From the IMG/VR virus record IMGVR_UViG_3300035181_001203, positions 1 through 64,000 of that record: DNA of 64,000 bases; one strand, 5' to 3'. Each line of letters begins with the position of its first letter. Position 1 is the first letter of the stretch. Below the pieces are notes generated by a model, which did no database searches, was not told the origin of the DNA, and saw only the letters and a program-made list of their open reading frames with translations. Of the stretch, positions 17,095 to 25,700 are shown in pieces. This stretch comes from a virus. The position numbers and the translations under genes were made by a program.

Positions 17095-17182
17095 GCGGCT
17101 GTGGCGGAATCGGTAGACGCTACAGACTTAAAATCTGTCGTAGGTAAACTACATGCCGGTTCGAGTCCGGCCAGCCGCACCA
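17095..17182 (+). tRNA. tRNA-Leu (UAA)
   Basis: GCGGCTG pairs with CAGCCGC, with encoded ACCA. Anticodon stem ACAGA/TCTGT and loop CTTAAAA give UAA. Long variable arm (CGTAGG...CTACATG) and T arm GCCGGTTCGAGTCCGGC are canonical. Confidence 0.95.
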
Positions 17183-17709
17183 AAAAATACACCAAGGATT
17201 GAGAGCTTGCTTAAATGCAAATCTACGGATGCTCGAAACTGATCGTCAATGGTGGTAGCCCGATAAGATTAACTCGGGCAAACTTCACGTTCTCAATTCC
17301 AAGTCTGACGAACGGAAGTGTAATGACTTGGGTAAGGTCCACGCACTTTAAGACCTTTGGGGGTAGGGACAAGTGGATTAAAACCCCTCGTGCAAGTTTG
17401 GGAGACTGTAAAGATGCTTAAGGCATCTGTAAGCTGATTCAAAGGCCCTTGAGTAAAGGCTGTAATTTAATGGAAGCGCGGCATCCATTTTAGTTTCGTA
17501 AGGGGGGAGCGAAAGCTGAGAACCTTGTGCGAGATATGCCGATTAACAAGAAAGGTAGCCTAAGCTTATAAGTTAAGACCACTTCCAGGGTGCAAGGCTC
17601 TGGCTTGCATTAATGCAGACATTAAGTAGGCGTTTCATGAAACGCACAACTTAATACCGATAAAAGTTCTGCAATAGCCAATCAATTCGGTGATATTGGC
17701 AAACTTTAT
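17183..17709 (+). ncRNA. second large structured RNA between tRNA-Leu and tRNA-Lys
   Basis: About 500 bases with dense helices and no supported gene. GGATTGAGA (17196-17204) pairs with TCTCAATTCC (17291-17300) around GCCCGA/TCGGGC (17258-17279). CCAAGTC/GACTTGG is at 17299-17331. GGTC/GACC, GCAC/GTGC, CAC/GTG and GGGG/CCCC segments at 17336-17393 cross one another, implying a pseudoknot. Further hairpins: GATGC/GCATC (17413-17427), AATGGA/TCCATT (17469-17489), TGCAAG/CTTGCA (17591-17609), ATTAAGT/ACTTAAT enclosing GCGTTT-CATG-AAACGC (17621-17655), GCCAAT/ATTGGC (17677-17700). It starts and ends within about 15 bases of tRNAs, so tRNA processing could release it. I looked for RNase P, tmRNA and group I signatures and did not find them. 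Confidence 0.65.
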
Positions 17710-17786
17710 GGAACCTTAGCTCAGTTGGTTAGAGCATCTGACTTTTAATCAGAGGGTGCCGGGTTCGATTCCCGGAGGTTCCACCA
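17710..17786 (+). tRNA. tRNA-Lys (UUU)
   Basis: GGAACCT pairs with AGGTTCC, with encoded ACCA. Anticodon stem TCTGA/TCAGA and loop CTTTTAA give UUU. D arm AGCTCAGTTGGTTAGAGC and T arm CCGGGTTCGATTCCCGG are canonical. Confidence 0.96.
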
Positions 17787-18142
17787 ATAACCAAGTGTCC
17801 TGCATTCCAGGACTCGATATGCATAATCGCAGCTTGGTTTTTCGGAGAAGAGACTTACCGTGAGGAAGTCAACAAACTGGTGTTAAGGGATTACACCTTC
17901 TCCGAATAGAATCGCTATTAAATTCTGGTGAAGATTTAATAGCAAGCTTGTTGTCTGCTAGTGGCAACTGAAAAAACTCTTCTTACAGGAAGAGTTTAAA
18001 CTAGCTATCAAATCCTGGTTATTAGGAATGACAAAAAGGTGTAGTCTGACAGCTACATTCCCACAAATCATTCGCCTTGTCAGGGGAAACCGAAATCAAT
18101 ATGATTTCCGGCAGGATTTGATATACTAACAGAATATCACTT
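17787..18142 (+). ncRNA. third structured RNA segment between tRNA-Lys and tRNA-Ile2/Met
   Basis: Three consecutive folded blocks. AACCAAG (17789-17795) pairs with CTTGGTT (17833-17839) around GTCCTG/CAGGAC and is followed by TTT, terminator-like. TTCGGAGAAG (17841-17850) pairs with CTTCTCCGAA (17897-17906), enclosing two hairpins as a three-way junction. GCTATTAAAT/ATTTAATAGC is a 10-bp hairpin (17914-17943). ATCAAATCCTG (18007-18017) pairs over about 90 bases with CAGGATTTGAT (18112-18122), enclosing TGTAG/CTACA, TGACAA/TTGTCA and AAATC/GATTT stems. No ORF with a binding site. It may be several small RNAs or one long one released by tRNA processing. Confidence 0.6.
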
Positions 18143-18218
18143 GCGCCTATAGCTCAGCGGTCAGAGCTGGCGGCTCATAACCGCTTGGTCCTAGGTTCGA
18201 ATCCTAGTAGGCGCACCA
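18143..18218 (+). tRNA. tRNA with CAU anticodon, probably tRNA-Ile2
   Basis: GCGCCTA pairs with TAGGCGC, with encoded ACCA. Loop CTCATAA gives CAU. A paired G1-C72 excludes an initiator. The segment CATAACCGCTTGGTC resembles bacterial tRNA-Ile2 (CATAATCGCTTGGTC) more than elongator Met, so it probably reads AUA after lysidine modification by TilS. Elongator Met remains possible. Confidence 0.9.
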
Positions 18219-18299
18219 TCTATTTTTTTACTTTTCGCTATTCACAGGAGAACATATAAAAAAATGCACAACAAACTTCATTAAAACAAGTTTTATTAT

Positions 18300-18375
18300 T
18301 GGGGGGTGGCGGAGTGGTTAACGCGGCAGACTTTGACTCTGTTTTTCCTAGGTTCGAGTCCTAGCCCCCCAACCA
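18300..18375 (+). tRNA. tRNA-Gln (UUG)
   Basis: TGGGGGG pairs with CCCCCCA, with encoded ACCA. Anticodon stem GCAGA/TCTGT and loop CTTTGAC give UUG, reading CAA. T arm CCTAGGTTCGAGTCCTAGG is canonical. Confidence 0.95.
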
Positions 18376-18520
18376 ACAACGCAAGCGGTAATTGTTATCA
18401 ACGTTTGTGGGCATCGTATAAACCTTCTTTTTTTTAATTTTCTATATAGATGAAACGTGTTCTCAAGTAAACAGCATTCATTTATTAAAGCTTATGAAGA
18501 ATCAAACATTCATGAAGCAT
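18376..18520 (+). other. spacer after the last tRNA
   Basis: About 145 bases. A weak hairpin (CAACG/CGTTTG) followed by TTCTTTTTTTT near 18390-18437 could be a first terminator. Nothing else is supported. Confidence 0.35.
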
Positions 18521-18555
18521 AAAAAAGGCCCCGAAAGGGGCCTTCTCTTTTTTTT
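18521..18555. terminator. bidirectional terminator between the tRNA array and the small virion genes
   Basis: GGCCCC-GAAA-GGGGCC (18527-18542) with A6 on one side and a T8 run on the other. It would stop the plus-strand tRNA/ncRNA transcript and the minus-strand two-gene unit that converge here. Confidence 0.93.
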
Positions 18556-18569
18556 AGCTATTCAATAAA

Positions 18570-18866
18570 TTAACCAATGGCTCTGCGAACAGCCCCAGCA
18601 ACAGCAGGAGTCGGAAATACTTTCGATATACGCTCTTTAATTAAAGCAGCATCTTCAACTTCTAATTCGCCATTTCCAGACCAAACGGCTTCACCGATGC
18701 GATCAAGCTTGATTTTCGCATCAAGAGAAAGAGCAGCATCTTCCTGTAAAGGTGATTTAAGAGCTAAAGTAATGACATCTTTTAAAGTCAAGTTAGGTGA
18801 ATTTTCATTTAGCTTAAGTGGTTCACCCGTAAAGTCTTTCAGTTCTTGTGAGAAATCAATCTTCAC
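18570..18866 (-). CDS. conserved small phage protein of unknown function, 98 aa
   Basis: Begins at GTG with AGGAGA a few bases upstream. The pattern MKIDFSQELKDFTGEPL, then LTLKDVITLAL, DAKIKLDRIGEAV, LEVEDAALIKERI and a C-terminal PAVAGAVRRAI resembles a very common short phage protein with an N-terminal 'KiDF.q.l.dldG.pl' strand, found near virion genes. No biochemical role is established to my knowledge. Second gene of a two-gene unit with a strong promoter and a terminator, so probably made in quantity. Confidence 0.75.
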   Translation of the reverse strand: MKIDFSQELKDFTGEPLKLNENSPNLTLKDVITLALKSPLQEDAALSLDAKIKLDRIGEAVWSGNGELEVEDAALIKERISKVFPTPAVAGAVRRAIG

Positions 18867-18906
18867 GACTATCTCCTATTATGGCACGATCATTGTGCCT
18901 GGGTTA

Positions 18907-19290
18907 TTAAGCGGTTAAAATACCTCTATTGATTAAGTCTCGATGAATTAAATTATCTACTAAATTAGCTACTTCTTCACCTAAAATTTCACCACCAACA
19001 CAAACCTTAGAGAAGTATTGAGCGAAAGTGGCAAAATCAAGGTTAATAAAACCTCTAGATTGATCATTCATAGTTGGCATTGGAACATTTTGATCTTGCG
19101 TAGTAACAAGACCAATCTTATTTCCATTGGCATCAACTACATATGTTTTCTTTTCATAATTAACTTGTGCATTAAATGCTGCTACCAAAATACCATTTTG
19201 ATCAATTATAACTCGATTAATACCAATGTTTGTAGCTGCATACTCAGAAACTACATTTCCTGAGATTGAACCTGGAACTGGAATGGCCAT
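18907..19290 (-). CDS. hypothetical protein, highly expressed two-gene unit, 127 aa
   Basis: The first in-frame ATG overlaps the Shine-Dalgarno itself (ATGGAGGT); the next ATG at 19290, five bases after GGAGG, is the true start and gives MAIPVPGSISGNV. The protein is beta-rich in its first two thirds (VIIDQNGILVAAFNAQVNY; YVVDANGNKIGLV) with a helical C-terminus (GEEVANLVDNLIHRDLI). Unrecognised. A consensus promoter (TTGACA-N17-CACAAT), an ideal ribosome site and a strong terminator mark it as an abundant protein, possibly structural. Confidence 0.8.
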   Translation of the reverse strand: MAIPVPGSISGNVVSEYAATNIGINRVIIDQNGILVAAFNAQVNYEKKTYVVDANGNKIGLVTTQDQNVPMPTMNDQSRGFINLDFATFAQYFSKVCVGGEILGEEVANLVDNLIHRDLINRGILTA

Positions 19291-19306
19291 AATTACCTCC
19301 ATTTAA

Positions 19307-19335
19307 ATTGTGACACAACCAGAATTGGCTGTCAA
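19307..19335 (-). promoter_or_regulatory. strong sigma70-like promoter for the 127-aa/98-aa unit
   Basis: TTGACA (19330-19335), a 17-base spacer and CACAAT (19307-19312) on the minus strand. Start near 19300, giving a short leader with GGAGGT. The -35 box overlaps the 3' end of the broken hemerythrin frame. Confidence 0.75.
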
Positions 19336-19721
19336 GTTTTTCTGTTTAAGAATTTCACCAAAGGTTTGTCATGTTTATATAAATGTTTAAACCAATTCTT
19401 ATTAGACAATGTAAATTTTATAGTAAAATTTAAAATTTCGGATTATAATTTAGCGTGTAATACTCTTAATTTTTTTATTATTAATTTATGCTCTTTTACA
19501 TATTCTTCTAATTATGGATATTTAGAATCTTTCATTAAATTTTCTTCATTTTTAATATGATATTCTTCTGGTTTAATTAAATTTTCAAATAATTTTACTA
19601 CAATTTTATCTTCTGTACGTCTAGAGATAATTGTAGATAATCCATTAACTATATAAATTAATTCATTATGTTCTTTATCTATTTGTTCATAACCTATTTT
19701 AGATAATTTACGTTCTCTCAT
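19332..19721 (-). pseudogene. hemerythrin-like protein interrupted by two in-frame TAA codons
   Basis: One minus-strand frame of 129 positions spells a whole hemerythrin domain. The first 69 residues (IGYEQIDKEHNELI; EEYHIKNEENLMKDSKYP) carry the first His and the HxxxE iron ligands. Then TAA (19512-19514), LEEYVKEHKLIIKKL with one His of the HxxxH pair (the other is Tyr), a second TAA (19443-19445), and ILNFTIKFTLSNKNWFKHLYKHDK with the last H....D ligand pattern, ending at TGA. Hemerythrins bind O2 at a di-iron site in a four-helix bundle of about 130 residues, exactly this length. Both stops are one C-to-T change from CAA, and the missing His is TAT for CAT. Decay is the simplest reading; a truncated 69-aa product or readthrough are alternatives. 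The ATG has no clear binding site. Confidence 0.75.
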
Positions 19722-19728
19722 TTAATAT

Positions 19729-20262
19729 CTATGATTTTATAAATATCCAGGGGGCACTTAGATAATCGTCAGGTTCTACTAAACAGGCTGGTTTATTAAA
19801 TATAAATCCCATTTTTTCATAAACTAATTGAGTAGATTCTGAACAAATATAAGCATCATTTGATTTAAACCAGATCTTCCATTCTTTATTAAATAATCTA
19901 CCCATTCCATGCTGCAATAATAAATTAAGTATTGTTAAATATCCATACTTTTTACCAACAAAATATGAAGTAGCTGTCTTTAATTTATCTTGTTCTAATG
20001 GAAGTTGAGAATTATTTAATCTAGCAATACCAGCTAAACGAAAATCATCTGCTCTATTATATAACTCTGCTTCTGTCATAGAAAGTATACGAATGCCTTT
20101 AGTACCTGCATCTAAGATGATATGTTTATCACCTTCCTGATTAATATATAAAGCTACATGGGTAATCTTATTCCCAGTTATTAATCTAATAAGTTTTGGA
20201 ATAATATTAGAAAATTTCCATGCTGGGGCTTCATATAATAAAACGTCCCCTGGGTTAAACAT
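19729..20262 (-). CDS. permuted papain-fold (YiiX/NlpC-P60-like) hydrolase, 177 aa
   Basis: GDVLLYEA at residues 5-12, THVALYI with His35, ILDAGTKGIRI and the late Cys140 in AYICSESTQLVYEKMG give the His-before-Cys order of circularly permuted NlpC/P60 enzymes (YiiX, LRAT-like). These cut amide or ester bonds in peptidoglycan or lipids. GNKITHVALYI is the typical strand around the catalytic His. No signal peptide. AAGGAG lies seven bases before ATG. Neighbours are tail genes and a hemerythrin remnant. It may act in host wall entry or lysis; the substrate cannot be told from sequence. Confidence 0.75.
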   Translation of the reverse strand: MFNPGDVLLYEAPAWKFSNIIPKLIRLITGNKITHVALYINQEGDKHIILDAGTKGIRILSMTEAELYNRADDFRLAGIARLNNSQLPLEQDKLKTATSYFVGKKYGYLTILNLLLQHGMGRLFNKEWKIWFKSNDAYICSESTQLVYEKMGFIFNKPACLVEPDDYLSAPWIFIKS

Positions 20263-20276
20263 GCAATTGCTCCTTA

Positions 20277-20290
20277 TATTGTGTTATAAT
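20277..20290 (+). promoter_or_regulatory. extended -10 promoter for the lipoprotein gene
   Basis: TATAAT (20285-20290) in TTGTGTTATAATATATATG, sharing GTTATAATATA with the promoters at 14509 and 16144. No convincing -35. The element is nearly palindromic, so it may also serve the divergent hydrolase gene. Confidence 0.55.
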
Positions 20291-20311
20291 ATATATGAAA
20301 GGAGAGCTTAT

Positions 20312-21838
20312 ATGAAGCTCCATAAAATTTTTCTAACTCTTTCCATTTTAGCAGCCCTTATGGGATGCTATGGAGGAAATAACGAAAGTAGCAATGGAAA
20401 CAATAATGTTGCGATACAGACACCTAAAACAACTTATGGGTTTTTTAGGAACTTACAGCCAAAAACTACTGTAAAAGCCCAAGTGGTAAATGGACAAACT
20501 GTGGGTAATCCTTCAATCACAATGGCAACAGCAAGAGAGGGGCATAAAGCTATCTCTATCGGAAATGGAAAATTCATGCTTATTGGCGGTGAACGAATTG
20601 TTTCTGCGAATGGACAAGATCTGCCTTCTTCTGATCCATCGGTTATTGATATATTTGATTCAAATACAGAACAATTTACGCATTTAGATACTATCACAAA
20701 TGTAAGTAGACAATGGAGTAGTGGAGGTGGAACTAATTTTGCTATGGTTCAAATGCCAAATAATAAAATTCTAATTATCGGTGGAGCAAGTAATGGTATA
20801 TCTGAAACTATTGAAGTTTTTGATCCATTAGATAATTCAATTCAACTTATTACTGGAGTGTTTCCAGAAAGGTCAATTAATAATGTTGATCATGCATTTT
20901 ATATTGGAAATAATAAGGTTTTATTAGTTGGAACCTATTTTATTGATAATAATGGACTTCATAATAAAGGGAATGCTGTAATTGATCTTACTACAATGAC
21001 AGGATCATTTATCAATACTCCGTATAATGCGATTAATGGAAATGCTGTACAGCTTTCCGACAGGAGTGTTATTTACGCAGGTGGGAACGATCCTACGATT
21101 ATTATCAATTTTTATAGTGATATTTATCGCATTGATCCAAATACTTTAGAAACTACTAAAATTGGCAACATGCTTTTTCCGAGAAGCCATTTTGGGATGA
21201 CTGTCTTACCTAATGGAAATATTGGAATTTATGGGGGTCTTGCACATATAAATGCTACCTTTGGACAAGATGAGGTTTTACGCTATAAAAGTGTAGAAAT
21301 CATTAATACAACTACGTGGATTCCAAGTCTTAGTGTCGATCTTTTAGGTTATCGTTCAATGACTCTTCCTACTGTGTTACAAACGGGTAATGTTCTCGTT
21401 GCAGGTGGTGTAAATGAAATTGGTAGACCAGCAGATAGTGAATTCGTTCATAATAGCGAGTCTAATCTTTCTGCATTTACCGGTAATCTTACTACGCCCA
21501 GGATGTTTTATTCCGTTATTCCGCTTAATAATGGAAGAATACTAATCTCTGGTGGATTATCTGATATCGGAGCAACTAATACGGCAGAAATTTATGACCC
21601 TGCTGCTAAACTACTGGTAACTTACGATACATCTACAACAATTTCAGTTAGTACAGACACAACTCCTTCAATAGTACATTTTACTTCTACCGGAACTAAA
21701 GTTACTTGGAGCATTAATGGTAATGGAACCATTGACGCGAATGGAGTGTATACTGCTCCAACCAGTCCATCAGTTGACATTATTACTGGAAGTGATGGAA
21801 CCAATTCAACTCAAGTTACTATTACTTCCATTCAGTAA
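20312..21838 (+). CDS. phage-encoded lipoprotein with Kelch-like propeller and C-terminal Ig-like domain, 508 aa
   Basis: An in-frame upstream ATG at 20261 exists, but AAGGAG and a classical signal peptide support the start at 20312: MKLHKIFLTLSILAALMGC, with lipobox LMGC, so Cys19 would be lipidated. Residues about 60-420 hold repeated Kelch-type blades (KFMLIGGERI; KILIIGGASN; NIGIYGGLAH; NVLVAGGVNE; RILISGGLSD). The C-terminus (VTWSINGNGTIDANGVYTAP) matches bacterial Ig-like domains. It is the only plus-strand gene inside the minus-strand tail block, has its own promoter, and its 3' end overlaps a convergent gene by 33 bases: the layout of a moron. A host surface role such as receptor blocking is possible but unproven. 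Confidence 0.8.
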   Translation: MKLHKIFLTLSILAALMGCYGGNNESSNGNNNVAIQTPKTTYGFFRNLQPKTTVKAQVVNGQTVGNPSITMATAREGHKAISIGNGKFMLIGGERIVSANGQDLPSSDPSVIDIFDSNTEQFTHLDTITNVSRQWSSGGGTNFAMVQMPNNKILIIGGASNGISETIEVFDPLDNSIQLITGVFPERSINNVDHAFYIGNNKVLLVGTYFIDNNGLHNKGNAVIDLTTMTGSFINTPYNAINGNAVQLSDRSVIYAGGNDPTIIINFYSDIYRIDPNTLETTKIGNMLFPRSHFGMTVLPNGNIGIYGGLAHINATFGQDEVLRYKSVEIINTTTWIPSLSVDLLGYRSMTLPTVLQTGNVLVAGGVNEIGRPADSEFVHNSESNLSAFTGNLTTPRMFYSVIPLNNGRILISGGLSDIGATNTAEIYDPAAKLLVTYDTSTTISVSTDTTPSIVHFTSTGTKVTWSINGNGTIDANGVYTAPTSPSVDIITGSDGTNSTQVTITSIQ

Positions 21839-22138
21839 ATTACAAATACTCCTAGTATATTTAGATACGTTGTAGTTAGGAAACATAACGCAAATTTCTG
21901 GGCGGTTCTCATAGATACTACATTGAGTTCCGTCCAGAAATTCACATAATTCATGATCTTTTTTATTAGCTGTTCTATAAAGAACTGGTTTAGATATTAG
22001 ATAGCCAAACTTATATATAAACTCTTTAGAAGCTACTTTAATAGTGCTTCTTAAATGTTCTGGAAGTCTATCGTAATCTATTTGACTTAGAGGTAAAGAA
22101 CCTTTACAACACTCAGTACAACCATTGCATAAATTCAT
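21806..22138 (-). CDS. YkgJ-family cysteine-cluster protein, 110 aa
   Basis: Starts CNGCTECCKGSL (CxxCxxCC), with CEFLDGTQCSIYENRPEICVMFP near residues 65-87. This is the signature of the YkgJ/UPF0153 cysteine-cluster family, thought to bind metal (zinc or iron-sulfur) but without an agreed function. Start ATG overlaps the TAG stop of the upstream tail gene (TAGTATG), so translation is coupled. Its 3' end overlaps the lipoprotein gene convergently. Confidence 0.8.
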   Translation of the reverse strand: MNLCNGCTECCKGSLPLSQIDYDRLPEHLRSTIKVASKEFIYKFGYLISKPVLYRTANKKDHELCEFLDGTQCSIYENRPEICVMFPNYNVSKYTRSICNLLNGSNSNLS

Positions 22139-22139
22139 A

Positions 22140-22784
22140 CTATACTATCACTTGGTCGCTAATGTAAATAGTACTCTCAGCTTCATAATCCGTAAATAGT
22201 TTTATGTTACCTCCTGATACCCTCGTGTTAGTATAGCGCACTTGAACAGATGATGAAGAAACGTTTGCAGATAAAACACAAGAGTATATAGTAGGTGTTG
22301 TAGTAAGGCTAATTGCTGAACTCCAAGTAGATCCACCATCTTGAGAATACGCAAAAGTAGGAACAGGACACCCTGATGGACTACTAACTGATCCATTTTC
22401 GGTTGAATCATACCAAGCACGAATTTTTAAAGTCCAACCATTAATGTTACTTATAGTCGGAGTAAAATAAGAACCTGAATCTCCCAAGTAAAATGATGCT
22501 GCGGTTACATAAGATACATAACCATACGTAGTTGTATCTACACTTGTTCCAGTAGTATCACATGCTGGTTTTAACTGGGTAATTAGAATACTATTATTTG
22601 GCCTACTCCAAGTAACATTTGTTTTACCTAACCCATCTAAAAGATAAATAGTTCCAGTGGGAACGCCAAATAATGTTCTGACTTGAGATTGATCTAGATA
22701 TATAGTTCCAGATAAACCCAATTCGGTTTCAACTTCACTCATATAAAGCGGGTCACTTGTCGAAGCACTACTTTGTAAAGTCAT
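22140..22784 (-). CDS. tail fibre tip / receptor-binding-type protein, 214 aa
   Basis: N-terminal part ELGLSGTIYLDQSQVRTLFG followed by VPTGTIYLLDGLGKTN is the 'sg.isL.d..vr.laGvpsG.isl.dl.GKs' motif seen in many phage tail proteins. The rest is Ser/Thr-rich beta sequence with several cysteines, ending in a jelly-roll-like stretch. It overlaps the end of the large fibre gene by 17 bases and is the last of the fibre block, a usual place for adhesin or fibre-associated proteins. Confidence 0.6.
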   Translation of the reverse strand: MTLQSSASTSDPLYMSEVETELGLSGTIYLDQSQVRTLFGVPTGTIYLLDGLGKTNVTWSRPNNSILITQLKPACDTTGTSVDTTTYGYVSYVTAASFYLGDSGSYFTPTISNINGWTLKIRAWYDSTENGSVSSPSGCPVPTFAYSQDGGSTWSSAISLTTTPTIYSCVLSANVSSSSVQVRYTNTRVSGGNIKLFTDYEAESTIYISDQVIV

Positions 22785-25700
22785 AGATTAACCTTTTTAA
22801 TTCTTCTATCTCTTTCTGCTGTTCTTTTACGCACTCAATAAGCAATGGAATGAAAGAGTTATATGTAACTGATAAATATTCTTCACCTTCAATAACGGCT
22901 TCTGGAAATGTTTTTAATGTGTGCTGAGCAGAAACACCTACATGAGTTGTAGTTTTATCTGAAGATGGAGCTAATTCATTCCAGTTAAAATAGAAGCCAT
23001 TTAAGTTTTTAACTTTATCTATGGGATTTAAAATTGGAGTTATATTAGTTTTTAATCTCTCGTCAGAAGTGGCACCAAAGTTAGTAGCGTATACAGTACC
23101 AGCATTCATATAAACTGGGCTATTGGTATATAAATAATTACCATAACCAGAACTACTAGTTGTAAATCCAGTTAAATAAACTGTACCAGTGTTTCCGCCA
23201 GCAGTATAGGGATTAGTAGCATTACCAGCAGTTAATGAAGATGCTGTCCCTGTTAATCCTGCACCCGAACCATTAAATTGTGATGCTGATACAGATGACG
23301 CAAAGGAGGCAGCGCCTGAAGCTCTGTTGATGGCAAATGCTGTTCCTACATAAGTACCTGAATCAGTATATCTACAAATAGTATAATCAGAACCAGCATT
23401 AGAACCTGTTTCAGATCCACTAATGTAAGTAGCCCACCTTCTATTTGATCCATTCTTTATAGCAAATACAGCACTATCAGGAATTGTATTGAGATTAAGA
23501 TCTTGTGTAAAGTTTCCACCTGTAGCCGATAATCCACCATTAGCCGTAATTAATCCGCTTGCTGTTACTGGACCATTGAACGTAGATGTGCCTATATTAT
23601 CAATTATTAATCTAATTGAACCGGCAGTAGTGAAATAAAGCTGTCCAGAAGCATCTGTAGCTTCGATATAATTTGCATTTGGTCTTGAGAAAGTTAATCT
23701 GGCTCCAGAAGACTCGAATTGTACCGTTCCTAGAGAGCCGGTTAATGTAATAGATGTATTGAATGTTCCTGAAGTAGCAGTTAAAGGACCGGAAATATTA
23801 GCATAGGTAGAAGCATAGACAGAGGTAGCTGATACTGTGTTTTGAGCAGAATATTTTCTAAGGGTAAGTGTAGCATCATTATTGTAATATCCTCCATACA
23901 AAGCGGCATAGGCGGTTGTGTTATATGAATCCAGCAGATTTAATCCATGAGTATAGTTAGCACCTTGTATGGTTAATCGAGCATTATCACTTGAGTCAGT
24001 AGTAGAACCTATATAGTTAATATGTGTGCCCTGTATTACCTTAATTTGTTGAGAGTCAGCAGTTGTAACAGAAACCTGACTACTAAATGTTCCTGTGGTA
24101 GCTGATAGGGCACTCATAGAGACTGAGTTAGCAAAGGTAGCTATCCCATTCCCCAGGGTAAGGCTGGTCCCATTTCCAATAGTACTTGTTAAAACAAGGC
24201 TGGCACCAGTAGAACCGCTTCCCGTAATGGTTGCTGTATTGCTTGCCTCATTAGCCGTTATAAATATTCCAGGGTTATTAGTGCTTCCAATCGAGCGAAA
24301 TACTACATTAGCTCCACCAGAAATATCCACGCCCATGCGGGATGCACCAGTAGATCCACCATTCGGACCCACAATAAGCGTTGTCGCCGCACTCAATTGT
24401 CCATTGGCTACTACACCAGCGTTGAAGGTGGCGACACCAGAACCAGCTAGGGTTAAAACCAGTGTCCCGCCAGGTTTGAATCTTATCAGATTTGATCCAG
24501 ACACATAGTTTGTAGAAATATCTAAATTATTCTGACCAGCATCACTAAATAGGAATGTTGCAGACTGAGAACCAAGCCCATTTAGAGCACCAAGCAAAGT
24601 GATCTGTGAATAGCTATTTGAGCTTGGTGCAAAGGTTCCCGTAGTAGCAGTTAGTGGTCCCAGGGTAGTTAAACCGTTCTGTAAAATATCAGCTATTCCA
24701 GAGGTTTGAATTTCATATACATTACAAGATGCCAGATACCAAGTTACAGCGCCAGCAGGACCATTTAAATAAACATGCCCACCACTACTAAAAGTTCCAG
24801 TATTACCACAATGAGAAACCCTAATGTATTCTTCCCATTTTCCAGTCCCAGCAGTAGGAGTTAACCAATAACTGTTATTATTTGTTCCCTGTGAATTTTC
24901 AGCTAGACCTAATGAATAGCCTACAGGTATCTTGGCTCTGAATCTTTGGACATAAGTTCTATTTGGCGCAGAATTTATAGCTAACCAAAATCCACCTAAC
25001 CCTGGAGATACCGCATTACTTCCATCATAAGCAATAGTTAATTTATATCCAGTTCTGTTGGGTGCTTGTGAATCTGCTACTCTGGTAATAGTTAGAGAAG
25101 TTCCGCCAGAGTTATTATATACACTCACACTATTTAACCCAACAGCAAACTCTTCATCAGTATAAAGAGGTTTGCCAGCAGAAATAGCAGCATACCATAA
25201 ACTCATTAACCCATTTTCAGGATTAGCTGTTGAACTGATACCAAGAGAACCAATAGTTGATAGATTACTGTATGGAGTTGTTAAATAGGAAGAAAATGTT
25301 CCTGAAGTAGCAGTTAGGGAACCGTTAAAATTACCGTTACCACTTCCATCAATAGAAGCTACAATACCATTAGAACCATTACAGAAATGAGTTCCGCCTG
25401 TTCCAGCATAATAATTTAGATAAACAGCATTAGCACCAGCAGTAGGATCAAGATGGAGATTAGGTGAGGTTTGTCCAGTAGAAAAGAGCCTTCCACCGGT
25501 TGTGATATTAGAACTAAATACTCCTGAAGCAGCGTAAATATTACCCAAAGAGGTAACATTCCCGTTATCCTGGATAGTTAGAACATCTGTATCCACGCTT
25601 GAGCTTCGGCGAGAAAAAGCATACTTCCACCCAGTACCATCTCCGAAGTATGTTTTTCCAGCCCAAGGCGATCCCAAGCCGCCCACCAGAATCACAGAAG

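Noticed and set aside
17215-17421. 68-aa plus-strand open frame
   Set aside because: No ribosome site, covers hairpins of the second structured RNA.
19443-19514. Stop-codon reassignment as explanation of the hemerythrin frame
   Set aside because: TAA ends many clear genes in the window, and TAG and TGA are also used as stops, so the code is standard.
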